In this document: positions 22,361 through 33,186 of the stretch, piece after piece
How positions within the stretch are numbered: position 1 is the first letter of the stretch
Layout of the letters: every line of letters starts with the position of its first letter
Assembly: GCA_027924585.1 (NCBI GenBank)
Contig: BSBM01002073.1
Location: 310,001 to 374,000, forward strand
Reading direction: 5' to 3'
Source: Larix kaempferi
Lineage: Eukaryota > Streptophyta > Pinopsida > Pinales > Pinaceae
DNA length: 64,000 nucleotides
Position numbers and translations under genes: made by a program
Notes under the pieces: generated by a model
The model's database searches: none
The model's input: the letters and a program-made list of their open reading frames with translations, nothing else
Told to the model about the DNA's origin: nothing

Positions 22361-22557
22361 AGGAAGAAGTGATGGACACATTTGAAGGATCCATTCCAAG
22401 CATGGTGAGAGGAGACTCCTTCCCATGGCTGTGGATGTAAGCGCTGTGTGATGAGCATCAGGATGATGCTCCAGTTATTTCTTTGGATATGCATTAGTTG
22501 GATGTTTTGTATGATCAGTTGGATCATGTATGATGACATGCAATAGGACAATGCAGT

Positions 22558-22800
22558 GACGATGATCAAGATGATCATGTGTGATGAGTATCAGGACGAT
22601 GCTCTGGATGATATGCATCAGGACGATGCAGTGACGATGATCAAGATGATCATGTGTGATGAGTATCAGGATAATGCTTTGGATGATATGCATCAAGACG
22701 ATGTAGTGACGATGATCAAGATGATCATGTGTAATGAGTATCGGGATGATGCTCTGGATGATATGCATCAGGACGATGCTATGATGATGATCAGGACGAT
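22558..22800 (+). repeat. 75 bp tandem repeat (GACGATGATCAAGATGATCA)
   Basis: Units start at 22558, 22633, 22708 and 22783, exactly 75 bp apart, with a few substitutions. Because 75 is a multiple of three, all units share an open frame, but composition and context suggest non-coding satellite. Confidence 0.92.
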
Positions 22801-22914
22801 CATATGTAATGATATGTATCAGGTGGATGCATTGCATGATCATTTGGATCATGTGTGATGAGGTCCGAAGACACAGATGCACATGAGCCATTCTCACATG
22901 GTGGTAGGTGTGTC

Positions 22915-23262
22915 CTCCCATGGTGCAGATATAAGGGTTGAGGCCATTTCAACATGGTTTAAGTGTGTCTTCCCATGGTCGTTGATGTAGGAGCTGTGCC
23001 ATTCGAGCATGGTTGAAGTGTGTCTTCCCATGGCTGCGATATAAGTGTTGTGCCATTTGAGCATGGTTGAAGTGTGTCTTCCCATGGCTACGATATAAGT
23101 GTTGTGCCATTCCTAGCATGATTGAAGTGTGTCTTCCCATGGCTATGGATATAAGTGTGATGCCATCATCGCATGGTTGAAGTGTATCTTCCCATGGAGT
23201 AGATATAAGTGCTGAGCCTTTCACGGATGGTTGAAGTGTGTCTTCCCATGTCGGTGAATGTA
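22915..23262 (+). repeat. 54-56 bp tandem repeat (CCCATGGCT...GAAGTGTGTCTT)
   Basis: About six units of CCCATGGCTNNGATATAAGT and GCATGGTTGAAGTGTGTCTT, with variation in length. A single related unit occurs at 22380-22440, before the 75 bp array. Confidence 0.88.
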
Positions 23263-23688
23263 AGTGCTGTGTGATGTGCATCTAGGTTGTGCTTCATGGA
23301 CGATGAGATGACATGATCAGTATGATCATGAGTATCAGGATGATACTCTGTGGCCATGGACAGTTTGTGCAGTTGCATGTAAAATATCCTGGGAGATCCG
23401 ATAGGTTGAGCTGTGTGCTCGTAATCAATCCTGGGATTCTCTTTCGAGGTTTTGTGGTGGTCACATATAATATTTCCCTGGGAGATCTGATAGGTTGAGT
23501 AGTAAGCTCGTAACCAGTCCATGGCTCAGTGATGAGAAGAATTCAGAGATAGCCCAGTGATCGAGATGACGAGTACAACAACAATGATGATGATGATGCT
23601 CCGTGATCCAGTGACGATGATCCAGCTCCAGAATTAAAGACTTGTGCCTATATGTATTGATGACTTGTGTCAAGAGAATACCTTCCTA
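23263..23688. other. Non-coding tail before the 3' LTR
   Basis: Contains a short duplicated block, GGGAGATCYGATAGGTTGAG, at about 23391 and 23480, and otherwise no feature I can name. Confidence 0.5.
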
Positions 23689-23700
23689 GTTAAGAGGGAG
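23689..23700 (+). other. Polypurine tract of copia element
   Basis: TTAAGAGGGAG lies directly before the 3' LTR start at 23701. Confidence 0.8.
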
Positions 23701-24295
23701 TGTTGATGTATTTGTAACTTCAGAATATATTCACTTGTATATTGTATTTGTACTTTATTGTATCCCCAACGGAGATGTATTATTCCTCTGATTGGAAGTG
23801 TCGTCAGTTATATTGTAAGTGTCGTAACTTATACTTGATGGGGTTGGCCCTGTATGAGTCATGTGGGTCAAAGGGTTATTAGAACACCCTATTGGGGGTT
23901 AGCTTAGTCAGTGTTATGTTAAGTGGTTAAGTTGAGGTTGACCTAGTTGAGTAAAGGTCAAGTCAAGTTAGTGTATAAATAGAGAGTGTGTCTCTCTCAT
24001 TTTACACATTCTATTGTTCACTCACTTCACATTAGTGAGAGAGAGGAGGAGCGTGAACAAGTGGAGGAGGATCATGATGTTGAAGATGTCTATCTCTTGG
24101 GTTTGATCATGGTGATCCTTGTATTGATGCTTATTCTATCTCTGAGGAAGTTGCGGGGTTTTTCACGTTCTTGGTTTTCCCTGGTGAAATGTTTTGTGTC
24201 TCTTGTCTCTTGTCTCTTATGCTTGATATGTTGTACATGTTGTTCTTTCAGTTAAGATCTTAGGTTAGAATGAATTAAATTCTGTAAAACTAACA
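23701..24295 (+). repeat. 3' LTR of copia element
   Basis: 595 bp from TGTTGATGTATTTG to ACTAACA. It aligns with the 5' LTR throughout but is about 50 bp shorter, mainly because one of the two GGTTATTAGACC units has lost part of its sequence near 23836. TATAAATA is at 23974-23981. Confidence 0.92.
23974..23981 (+). promoter_or_regulatory. TATA box of copia 3' LTR
   Basis: TATAAATAGAGAG corresponds to 16239 in the 5' LTR. Confidence 0.75.
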
Positions 24296-24330
24296 CTGAA
24301 ATGGCTGCAACCTCAAGTGATATCAAAATT

Positions 24331-25557
24331 TCAATGCAACCAATCTAGCAATTGATCCAATAGGTAAGCTCTCCCATCATGCTGAACTAAAATCAGAAAA
24401 GAATGACACAATGGCACAAAACAATGATGATAGGTGTAATCATTTTGACATAAATGTAGCCAATCACCCCAAGTGAAGAATTTTTCCATGTAATCAGCTA
24501 TTGGGTCATGAAATGCATGATATCCTCCAAATTCTTCTACCACTCCTTTGACATGGCAAGGCTACTACAGCTATAACTTACCAAGCCCCCTGTCAATCTG
24601 TAGTTTTACTTGCAGATTGGTAGATTTACCTCCAAGGGAACTATAACTAGTATGCCCATCTCTTTTGTCATTCGGGCTAAGAAAAAGTATTGAAGGTTCA
24701 TGACAAGTTTCAAATGGGATTTGAAATTCATGTATGCTAGGCCCCTCAACCAATCCCACTAGACTGAAATAATTAGCTTCATTCATACCTTTCTGCTATG
24801 GCTTTAGCTTGGTGACAAGAGAGGTTGTTTCAATACATGGACTGTCAACACTATCACCCCCATGACTATTTAGAACTCCTGGGTTAAAAACATGATTCTG
24901 CTCTGGTGTTTCAAAAGAAGTTCCCTCCTGATTTTCAAAGGGATTAGGAAAAAGAACTCCCCCCTGGAACAAGGATTCTAGGCCTGAATAATATGAATAA
25001 AAATTAGACTGACTATCCTACTTCTCCTCCTGATCATTTATTACCTAGCCAACTGGATGAATGTAGGTAACAACAATAAACTTCTTAAGGATACCACAAT
25101 CTATTTCATTTTCAACTGAGGGAAAAAATTCTACTTGTTGGAAACCTTCATGAGCACACTAACAATCAGCCTCTTCTTTCTCTTTATGATGAGAGCAGGG
25201 TTCTTCATGTGAAGCCCTTGAGATTTCTCCTTTCATAGCTCCAAAATATTTCTTCGCTGGGTCAAATGACTCAAAGGAAAGAGGCAAGGTACTGTCTTCA
25301 TCAGGCTTACTATCTCTATGGTCTTCAATGATGAAAACCTGGGCTACCATCTGATTTCTCTCTATGACTGTATTTTCTGAATAACAGGACTGAGTATATG
25401 TTTGCTTATTTCTTTTGTCCATTTCTAAGAGGTTCAGGACACCTCCTATCATTTCAACTCCCTGCTTTATCTTAGAAATTTCATTCCCTTGCTTTAGCAA
25501 CTTAAATGAATGATAATATAAAGGCAAATAGCCATTTTCAGCCCACCTACTACCCAT
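24331..25557 (-). pseudogene. Degraded downstream gag/pol remnant
   Basis: Broken frames such as MGSRWAENGYLPLYYHSFKL (25557 down) and EANYFSLVGLVEGPSIHEF (24786 down) follow the gag of the same element. They are acidic and polar with no domain I recognise. They could be an accessory region of this gypsy family. Confidence 0.35.
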
Positions 25558-25859
25558 CTCACTTTCATCTTTTTTGACTTGGAGCTACAATCAAAATTTC
25601 TTCACTAAGTATCTCAGAATCTCCTAAATTTCCTATTGGATTCTTAGGTACCTCATCCAAGCACTCATCCTCGTATTCATCATATATAAGAGCATTAAAA
25701 TCTTGTTTATAACTTCCCATAGTAGACACTTTAATCTACTAATTGCAGCATATATAAAAGAGATTTGTGTCATCCTCTTCTTGTGTATCTTTGGGTTGAT
25801 CACTTCTCAGCTCACCATGAAAAGGATGGGAATGCAAAGCAGACTCTCATGTTCCATAT

Positions 25860-26707
25860 CTTTCTTCAATCTCTAATTTTCATTCCCTTCCACCTTTGAA
25901 GTCTTGCTCTGAAATTTTTCCAGACATCCTGAGATTGTCTTCAAGCACCAATGCATCAATGAACATCTGCTGCAAGGTGGAAGACCTCCTCTCCAGCAGA
26001 AGAAAAGACAATTCAAAGGGAAGGACAGATGCATAATACAACTTAGCAGCATTCTCTAGAGGATGAACTTCCTTTGGCATGTTATAATAAAATCTTGCAA
26101 ACCTCCTGTTAAAACTGGACATGGTTTTTCCTTCTTGTCTTTTCATGGAGTAAAATTCTTAAATAACTTGGTCCAATGACCTTCTCCTACCCCAAAATCC
26201 CAAAAAGACATCAGAAAACTCTCACCATGTATCAATAGATTTAGGATACAAGTGCTTAAACCATTTCTTCACATTTCTTGGGAAGGATTGGGAAAAATCC
26301 CTCATACAAACATCATCATGTTCTATTTCAAACATGTCTAGAAAGTGCTCAAAGCCCTAAAGATGTCTTTCAGCTGTGAGACTGCCCTCTCCTCCATAAA
26401 AAATAGGGAGGAATTTATGGTATTTGGGAGGATATTCATGAAGAATAGGGGGTAGCTTCAAAGGACTATATCTCTGCTGGAACTTGGGAAGCGAAGGAGT
26501 AGGTATAGGAGGGATGCTATCAGCATCCATCTCATGGGGTTTGCATGGTTGATTATGGACCTCACATGGTTCAAAAGAAGGAATAGGATCAACTCTAGGA
26601 ATGAAAGAAGAATGTACATCTACAATATCTAATGAAGGATATACAAAGGAGTTTCTCTCATGACTTGGGTATCTTTGGGAAACAAAAATTCCTTGATACA
26701 TATACAT
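25860..26707 (-). pseudogene. Gypsy-type gag, second family
   Basis: The minus strand gives SPLKLPPILHEYPPKYHKFL, then TAG near 26355 after AERHL, then MFEIEHDDVCMRDFSQSFPR, NVKKWFKHLYPKSIDTW, another TAG, then MKRQEGKTMSSFNRRFARFY and HPLENAAKLYYASVLPFELS. This is the typical gag order of plant gypsy elements (a Lys/Trp-rich 'W..L' core followed by an F..RF box). At least three stops break it, so no capsid protein can be made. Confidence 0.82.
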
Positions 26708-27054
26708 AGGGATAAAAGGAAATCCATGTAGAAGAATAAGATCTCTTTGAAGAAATTCATGCTTTGATACCTGAATCCTAATTCATCCATACTTCTATCA
26801 GCTGGGTTCGTTCTCTAGTGGAGCTTGCAAATGGGATTGAATCATGAGTGGAGTCTCCATGAGAGCTTCAACATATCAACCTTTACATGGATTCATCAAT
26901 ATCCCCAGTGGAGTCACGTTCATATTGAAATCTTGATGAGTGGAGTTTCCAGGTGAAAGATACACAACCCTCTTTAACATTTTACTATTGTTCACCATCA
27001 ACAATCAAATCTAAAACTCTCAGTCATTCTTCCCAGGGACAATCTAACCCTTGT

Positions 27055-27072
27055 TCCCCGGCAATGACGCCA
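27055..27072 (-). other. Primer binding site of second gypsy family
   Basis: Minus-strand TGGCGTCATTGCCGGGGA differs from the plant gypsy consensus TGGCGCCGTTGCCGGGGA at two bases, and follows the LTR end AGCA. Confidence 0.85.
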
Positions 27073-28064
27073 TTATGCTAGCACCCAAAATGGCCCTAAG
27101 GGTTGTGGGACGAGGGCACTTAAGGGTAACCACAAAACCACTTTAGATTGTACTTCTGACCTAGTACAATCAGAGAGGGATATTGCATTATTACAAATTC
27201 TTCTAGATCGAGATGTTCAATCAAGCACATTCAGAAGGCCAGATTTCTGGCAGGACAATTGGATTTTAAGATTTTGGTAAGATAATCACAAGAAAAACCA
27301 TTGGGTGATGGAGTCTAAAACGTAACATATCCATCAAATAGCAGTGCTGCTGCATAGAATAACAAAACATAGGCAAGGTAGCCATTCATTTACAGTAAAA
27401 AAGGTTGTTGTCTGGTGATAAGCGAAGAGGAAATGAACAATCCATTAGCATGGGCATCTCACAAGGGCGAATCCAATGCTAAATTTAGTAGAAATATTTA
27501 GTGAACATATCAAAACGATAGCTAGAGCTTATACTCAAGAATTTTGCACTATCATACACTGATTTCAGACATGAAAGGAAAACATAATGGAAATGAATAA
27601 CAGCGTACACATTCACATGAGAAGGAGAAGATACAGACTGTAATGTAAATAACACATGAATCTCTTCCATAAACCAGCTTTAAGGACTGTAATTCTATTG
27701 AAGATTACATCAAAAACAGAGCCGCATTCTCCCAGGTCTCAACCCACTGATTTTTCCAACCCTTTGTTATTTCTACTACATGGGAATTTATAGGCCCTCA
27801 AGCTTGATTTCTCTAATAGAAAAAAGTTATGGCTGAGTCGACACCTATATGTCCCAGTCCACCACCTTCGAAATATATCTACAATAGAGAATGAAAACTT
27901 GTAGAAAAACGTGACCGACTTTGCAAGTGTCACTGCGTGATTGTGGAGCACAACAGCACCTGGGAACCTGGTAGGCCCTAAGAGTCCTCAAAATTACAGG
28001 AATATTACATATCTGAGATAGATAGATGTGACAGGAAACAAAACACCCTGAATAGGTCACCACC

Positions 28065-28611
28065 TTACTCTGGAGCTATTACGTGGCCTTGCTGGTCGAA
28101 GAAATCCTCCACTTTGAGGGAATCAGCTTCTACTGCTTCTTCTATCGAAGGAGGAGGTGTCACACCCTCATTTGGGACAATGAAATCTTGGAGCATCTCC
28201 ACGTCCTCGTGAGTGCTCTGCTCGACTTCTTGGATTTCTCTCTTCTTCTTATTCCGCTGAGATTTCATGGGCATGTGCCACTCTACGTGCTCTTCGGGAT
28301 CGCTGGCTGAAATTTCTTCTATGTGGTCAAATCTCACAGGGGATGAAGGAACATGGTCCTCCAATTCGGACCATGCCTGCTCTGGAAAGAAAACCACCTT
28401 GGTTTCCTGATCTTCTACCATAACTGGATCCTACCTGAAAACACTGGGCCTTTGATATTGCCACCTTGTTGATTATGAATGCAAACAGTAGACGCTGGGG
28501 GAAATATGATATAACAAGATGACGACCAAGATAATCATTTGGTATGATTGCTTGGTAGGACTCCTCACATGTAGTAGGATGATGATCGTGCTTCATCATG
28601 GCTTCAAGCAA
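28065..28611 (-). pseudogene. Unknown gene fragment, left copy
   Basis: Two overlapping frames on the minus strand appear to belong together: MLEAMMKHDHHPTTCEESYQ...ISKAQCFQ (28611-28434) and, in another frame, VFFPEQAWSELEDHVPSSPV to FFDQQGHVIAPE (28421-28065). The switch occurs near 28430, where CAG-GTAGG could be either a splice donor or the site of a frameshift. The second part is strongly acidic. I recognise no family. It might be a captured host-gene fragment or an element accessory frame. The region 27276-28064 beside it is non-coding. Confidence 0.4.
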
Positions 28612-28699
28612 GTTTGATTAGACTTTCGTGGCAGGTGAAATGGAAAATGACTACTTTGATGTGGCCCCCTTTCTTTGGGCAATGATTCGTATGTAGCAG

Positions 28700-29644
28700 A
28701 GGTGTCCTTTAACCCTTAATTCCTGTGATCGACTCAACACTGTCAATTTTGGCTGTACCCCACATCCAAACCGTCGAATCGCATGGCCCCTACTGCACTT
28801 CACAGAATTTGGAGTTGCTACCCATCCGTGCTAGTTGAATTTGTGAACATACTCTTCGTCATAGATTTGAGCTCTGTCAGATCTGGGTCGTTGAAACTTT
28901 CACCCCTCTACCAAAAGTTCGCAAATGCATAAATTCCCTTTCATCATGCAAGTCATATCTACAAAGTCTCTCCTAGCCATTGATCCACATCATTGACCAT
29001 CGATCTAAACCCAACATGCCCGTGGGTTACACATACTGCCTTCGTTTAAACCACCGCCACTTTCTCTGCGAGATTGCTTCTCCATCATGGATCTCCTTCG
29101 CCGTTGATCTCCGCCTTCCATTTATGGAACTGTTTAACTAAGGCAGTATTTTTCCCCTTCGATCCTTTATGCTCTGTTTAGATCTACATTTGGTCATCTT
29201 CATCCTTTAGGCCACAAATATCGATCAAACTGGCTCCACTTAGCATTTGTCAGGGCCACTTTTCCCAAGCCCTCGAGGATTTCTCCATTTTTTTTCATGG
29301 CCTAACCCTCCATTTTATCCAGATCAAAATTGGTGCTAACAATATGGATAATGACTAATTTGAAAATCAATGTAAACCAAACAGATATCTCATTGAAAAT
29401 GAATCTAATTCTATTACATGAGGGATCTATGTTTCTCTTTTGCAGGCCCACCTGAAAGTGCAAGCAAAGAGGATACGAAGAACCCTTTGAATACATATGA
29501 ATTAAATTCTTGCACTTGAGATCTATTTTCTTGTTCACAAGATCGCTCAAAATCCAAAGTGAAGAGGATACGGTAGCTCGAGAACTGTATGCGACAATTG
29601 AAATCTACATTATTACACTTGAGATCCACTTTCACATTCACAAG
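28700..29644. other. Non-coding spacer, left copy
   Basis: Between the unknown gene fragment and the LTR. No gene or repeat identified beyond its duplicate at 38617-39561. Confidence 0.5.
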
Positions 29645-31428
29645 TGTAATGTCCCCATTCAAATAAATCTCAAAAAGAGAAAATTCCACCAATATACTAG
29701 TTTCCTAGGTTGGGGTGGAAACATTAGATTTGGAATAAGGGAACTATAAAACCCCAAATGGACATTAGCTTGACCAAATATATTAAATAGTGAATAAATA
29801 AATAATTAATATAGGAAAATAAGGCGGCACTTGGTCATGAGGGAACATTGGAGGTGTGGGGCCCACTGAAGCAAGATTCCCCATGGCACATGGCATTCCA
29901 CTCTCACCCATTCGAATCCTAGGTGGAGTCCACATTCTTGTGGGATTTGTAAGGGAATAATACTTGGCATGACTTAATGGGGGTCAAATTTTAGAGGAAG
30001 AGTAACTCCCATGGAAGAGGAAGAGACATCTGGGAGTTATTGGGACACTTGGGCTAGATTCCCTAGCTTCTATGACAACAATGATGAATATGCTATGACA
30101 GTTATGACACAAATCAGACCTGAATGCTGAAATATGACATATATGACATTTCAGGGCTAAAAATAGCCTCCAAGAAGGAGCACAAGGGAGTTAGTGCAGT
30201 CAATGAGACACCCATTCGAATTGAGTGAAGGAGGAGGGTAGGAATTAATGGTCAAATGGCACACATTAGAATCTATTTCCAATTCAAGTTGGAATGAAGC
30301 TCATGGAGGGAATTTGAACCCTAGAAGGCTTGGGAAGGTAATAAAATACAAGAACCAGGAAGGAGAGAATATTTTTATCATTTCTCATTCTTCATATTGG
30401 AGACCATAGCTTGTCCATGCTTGTGGAGTGTTTACTCTACTTGCCTTGCCTTAGTACCAATTTCGAGGGTGAAAGATTCCCATCGTAATTGGAAATTGGA
30501 GATACCATTTAGAAATTTCATTTGGAGCTGCAATGGATTCATTTGTTTCAGGTTGAATCTATAGGGATGATTGTGACATTCTCTTCTTCAACTTGTTTCC
30601 ACACCTTTCTCACTTTTCTCTTCATAATTTGGCTCTTGGAGGAAGGGCACACTTGGTGAGATGTTGATCTCTTTGGGGGATCTATTTTGGCCCCAATTAT
30701 TTGTAATATTACGTATTTACTCTGTATTTTTTTCCAATAATATCCTCAGGTCGAAATACCGAGTGAAACTATGTCAAAATACCAAATAATGTATAAATGG
30801 TGCCATTTTCCTCATATCTTGTTATGAAAGCTTGAAATTGATTTATTTCGACTTGTATTAGTTAATATGTGTGATTTTTATGATTTATGGACAGTAATTA
30901 ATGTCTTGAATAAGTTTCAAATACATTACATATTCCTTTCGAACATAAATATCTAATTTCATAGCAAATGGTGAAGTTTCCTATCATTTCCCCCTAGGTG
31001 AAGACATGTCCACAAACCTCTGATTTATGGGAGTTGCAGCAGCCTTTAGGAACTAATTAATAATGAATTTGGGATAAAATTTAAGTCCTTTAATAGTTCC
31101 ATGTCTCTTTTATGAAATTTGGGAGGGTCGTATTTCATTTGGAAATCCATTTTTGTCCCCTACCCTTGGGGGTTTTGAACCTCGAATTGACTAGTAAATT
31201 TCCCTATTTTCTCCTGTTGTAAATGAAAGCTGCAGAAGTCTTTTGAGAGTTTACAAAAATATATAAGAGTCATTTTTATGTATTAATACCTTTAAAATAC
31301 CTTCATATCCAATTTGGAAGCATTTGGAGCCATTTGGGAGCATTGGAGTCATAACTAGTCTAAGGGTCGAACTGGCCAAATAGAGCAATTTTTCCAATTT
31401 TTCCAAATTTATAAAAAGGGAAACTACA
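29645..31428 (+). repeat. Putative 5' LTR of Ty3-type element, left copy
   Basis: Starts TGTAATGTCCCC and ends AACTACA, two bases before TGGTATCAGAGC at 31431. Length about 1.78 kb. The left boundary is inferred from the TG start and the typical TGTAATGTCCC opening; no matching 3' LTR was found. Confidence 0.55.
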
Positions 31429-31474
31429 AGTGGTATCAGAGCATGGTCCTTGCACCTGATGTGGATGACCAATT

Positions 31475-33186
31475 ATGAGGACAAGAAATCAAAGAAATCA
31501 TCCCCCACCCTTAGAAACTAAAACTGAAAGTGCTTTTGCTGAAGAGGAAGAAGAAGGAGAAGAGGAGTATTCTGTTGAGACTCTGGCTAAGGATGAGAAA
31601 GGAAATTATGATATGGAGGAGAAAGAGGAGTTTAGGAAATTAATGAAACCTTTTTTTGAATATATGACAAGGCAGATAATGCAAGGATTCAAATTGATGG
31701 CTAGTTAAATTGGTAGCAAATTGGCCACAGGAGGCACTAGCAGTCCCTCTAGTGAGGAAAAGAAGACAGTGGGTGGTAGCATTTTCTCAAGAACAGGGAC
31801 TCATAATCGAGCTTGTGGGTTTCATAGCTCAATAAGAGATACCACACTTAAGTTCCTTGATACCAAAGAATATCCTAACCCTCAAAATGGCATGAAAGAA
31901 ATTCTAGCAGAATGGAAAGAGTTGAGTGAAGATTGTAGAAGAACATTACCATTTGATCAATTCATTACTGTCCCAAACACGCTCAAAATGAGAGGAGCTA
32001 ACAAAAATACTTTTCAAAATAAATAACTGAATTATTCCATAGGTAAAATGCCTCTTTCTACCTTTGATGGTTCATCTCAAAGTTCTAAAAATATGTGGAT
32101 ACGAAAACTAGATGTGTATTTTCAGCTGAATCCAATGATTGAAGAGGATACTCTAAAATTGGTTAATTTGCATCTTGAGGGAGATTTCAATGATTGGTGG
32201 CTCCATGGAATTAAAAACTTGAGACATGATCATGTTACAACATATGAATAATTTGTTAATAGAGTATTGGAAATATTTGAGCAAAAATACCTAGAAATGC
32301 CTTTCAAAGAACTAGCAATGTTGAAGCAAAGTGCAACACCGGATGAGAACATGTTAGAATTTAAAAAATTATCAGTTAAGGTGGCTGATATATATATGTT
32401 CATATTAGTATTTCTCTTTACTGAAGGTTTGGTTGAGCCTTTGAAGGGTTTAGTTAAGGCCCACAAACCTACTTCATTGAAAGATGCCATGAAGTTGGCA
32501 ATAGATCTACAAAATGTGCTACCCAAGACAAGGTATCCTCCCAAGCCCAACCTTCATTACGAATTAATATTTGAAAAGAATCCATGGCAAGAAGATGCAA
32601 TTGGAAAGGATAAGATAGAGGGACCAAGAAGGGAAGAACTCATAAGAAATAAACTATGTTACACATGCTTCCAACCATGGGTAACAGGACATAAATGTGC
32701 TAAGGGGAAACCACAATTCATTGAAGTATTTTTTGATGATGATGAGTATGAAGGGGGTATGAAGGAGGACATATTTAATCCCAACAAGATGGATGTGACA
32801 CAATAGAAGAAGGGAAACAAGAAGAATATCATCCATTACCTCACAAAGGGAGACTGTAAGTGCTTTAAGGAGTGCCTCGTTTCCACACTATTCGATGCCA
32901 GGGAGTGGTACAAGGAAAAAGGGTTTCAATATTGGTATATGGAGGAGCCACACATAAATTTATTGATGCAACACTGGTGGAGAGGAGAAAGCTACCTGCT
33001 GAACCATTCAATGGCTTCACAGTCATTATTTCAGGTCACAATACTATGGAGTTCAAAACATGGATTCCAAAGCTACAACTCACCATAGGTAATTACACAT
33101 TTTTTGATAGCTTTTATGTGGTTGATGTTGCTCATACTAATGTGGTCGCAGATATTAGGAAAGCTACACAAATGACTAAGGAATGA
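31475..33186 (+). pseudogene. Ty3-type gag-protease, left copy
   Basis: The plus strand gives MRTRNQRNHPPPLETKTESA with a long acidic run, then gag core PLSTFDGSSQSSKNMWIRKL, DVYFQLNPMIEEDTLKL and NDWWLHGIKNL, then a CCHC zinc knuckle (CYTCFQPWVTGHKC, near 32660-32700), then a retropepsin-like stretch ILVYGGATHKFIDATLVERR (about 32920-32985). The catalytic Asp position of the protease reads Tyr. In-frame stops follow MAS (31706), QNK (32024) and TYE (32249); all three are shared with the right copy. A stop unique to this copy follows DVTQ (32804-32806). No RT follows. This is a dead gag-protease relic. Confidence 0.85.

Larger units (their letters stand above)
15912..24295 (+). mobile_element. 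Ty1/copia retrotransposon with both LTRs, defective
   Basis: The element has a 5' LTR 15912-16555, primer site TGGTATCAGAGC at 16556, polypurine tract AAGAGGGAG before 23701 and 3' LTR 23701-24295. Both LTRs start TGTTGATGTAT and end TAACA. The 7.1 kb interior contains a long non-coding leader with a large internal duplication, only the ends of the RT plus RNase H at 21303-22360, and two satellite arrays. No gag, protease or integrase was found. The 5 bases before the element (GTTCT) and after it (CTGAA) do not match, and the two flanks belong to different gypsy families. Confidence 0.92.
24296..27085 (-). mobile_element. Second Ty3/gypsy family: leader and gag (minus strand)
   Basis: Read on the minus strand: LTR end GGGTGCTAGCA near 27082-27072, primer site TGGCGTCATTGCCGGGGA (27072-27055), leader, then a gag region with stops. 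This is a different family from copies 1-3. It is cut on the left by the copia 3' LTR at 24295; on the right the LTR remnant meets the start of the tandem duplication near 27275. Confidence 0.8.

Noticed and set aside
22475-22921. 148-residue His/Ile-rich minus-strand frame
   Set aside because: Produced by the 75 bp tandem repeat, whose length is a multiple of three; no homology or start context.
23986-24255. 89-residue plus-strand frame starting in the copia 3' LTR
   Set aside because: Within the LTR, absent as an open frame in the 5' LTR, and hydrophobic by chance.
32230-32550. Minus-strand 106-residue frame conserved in both duplicates
   Set aside because: Antisense to the gag zinc-knuckle region; conservation is explained by the duplication.
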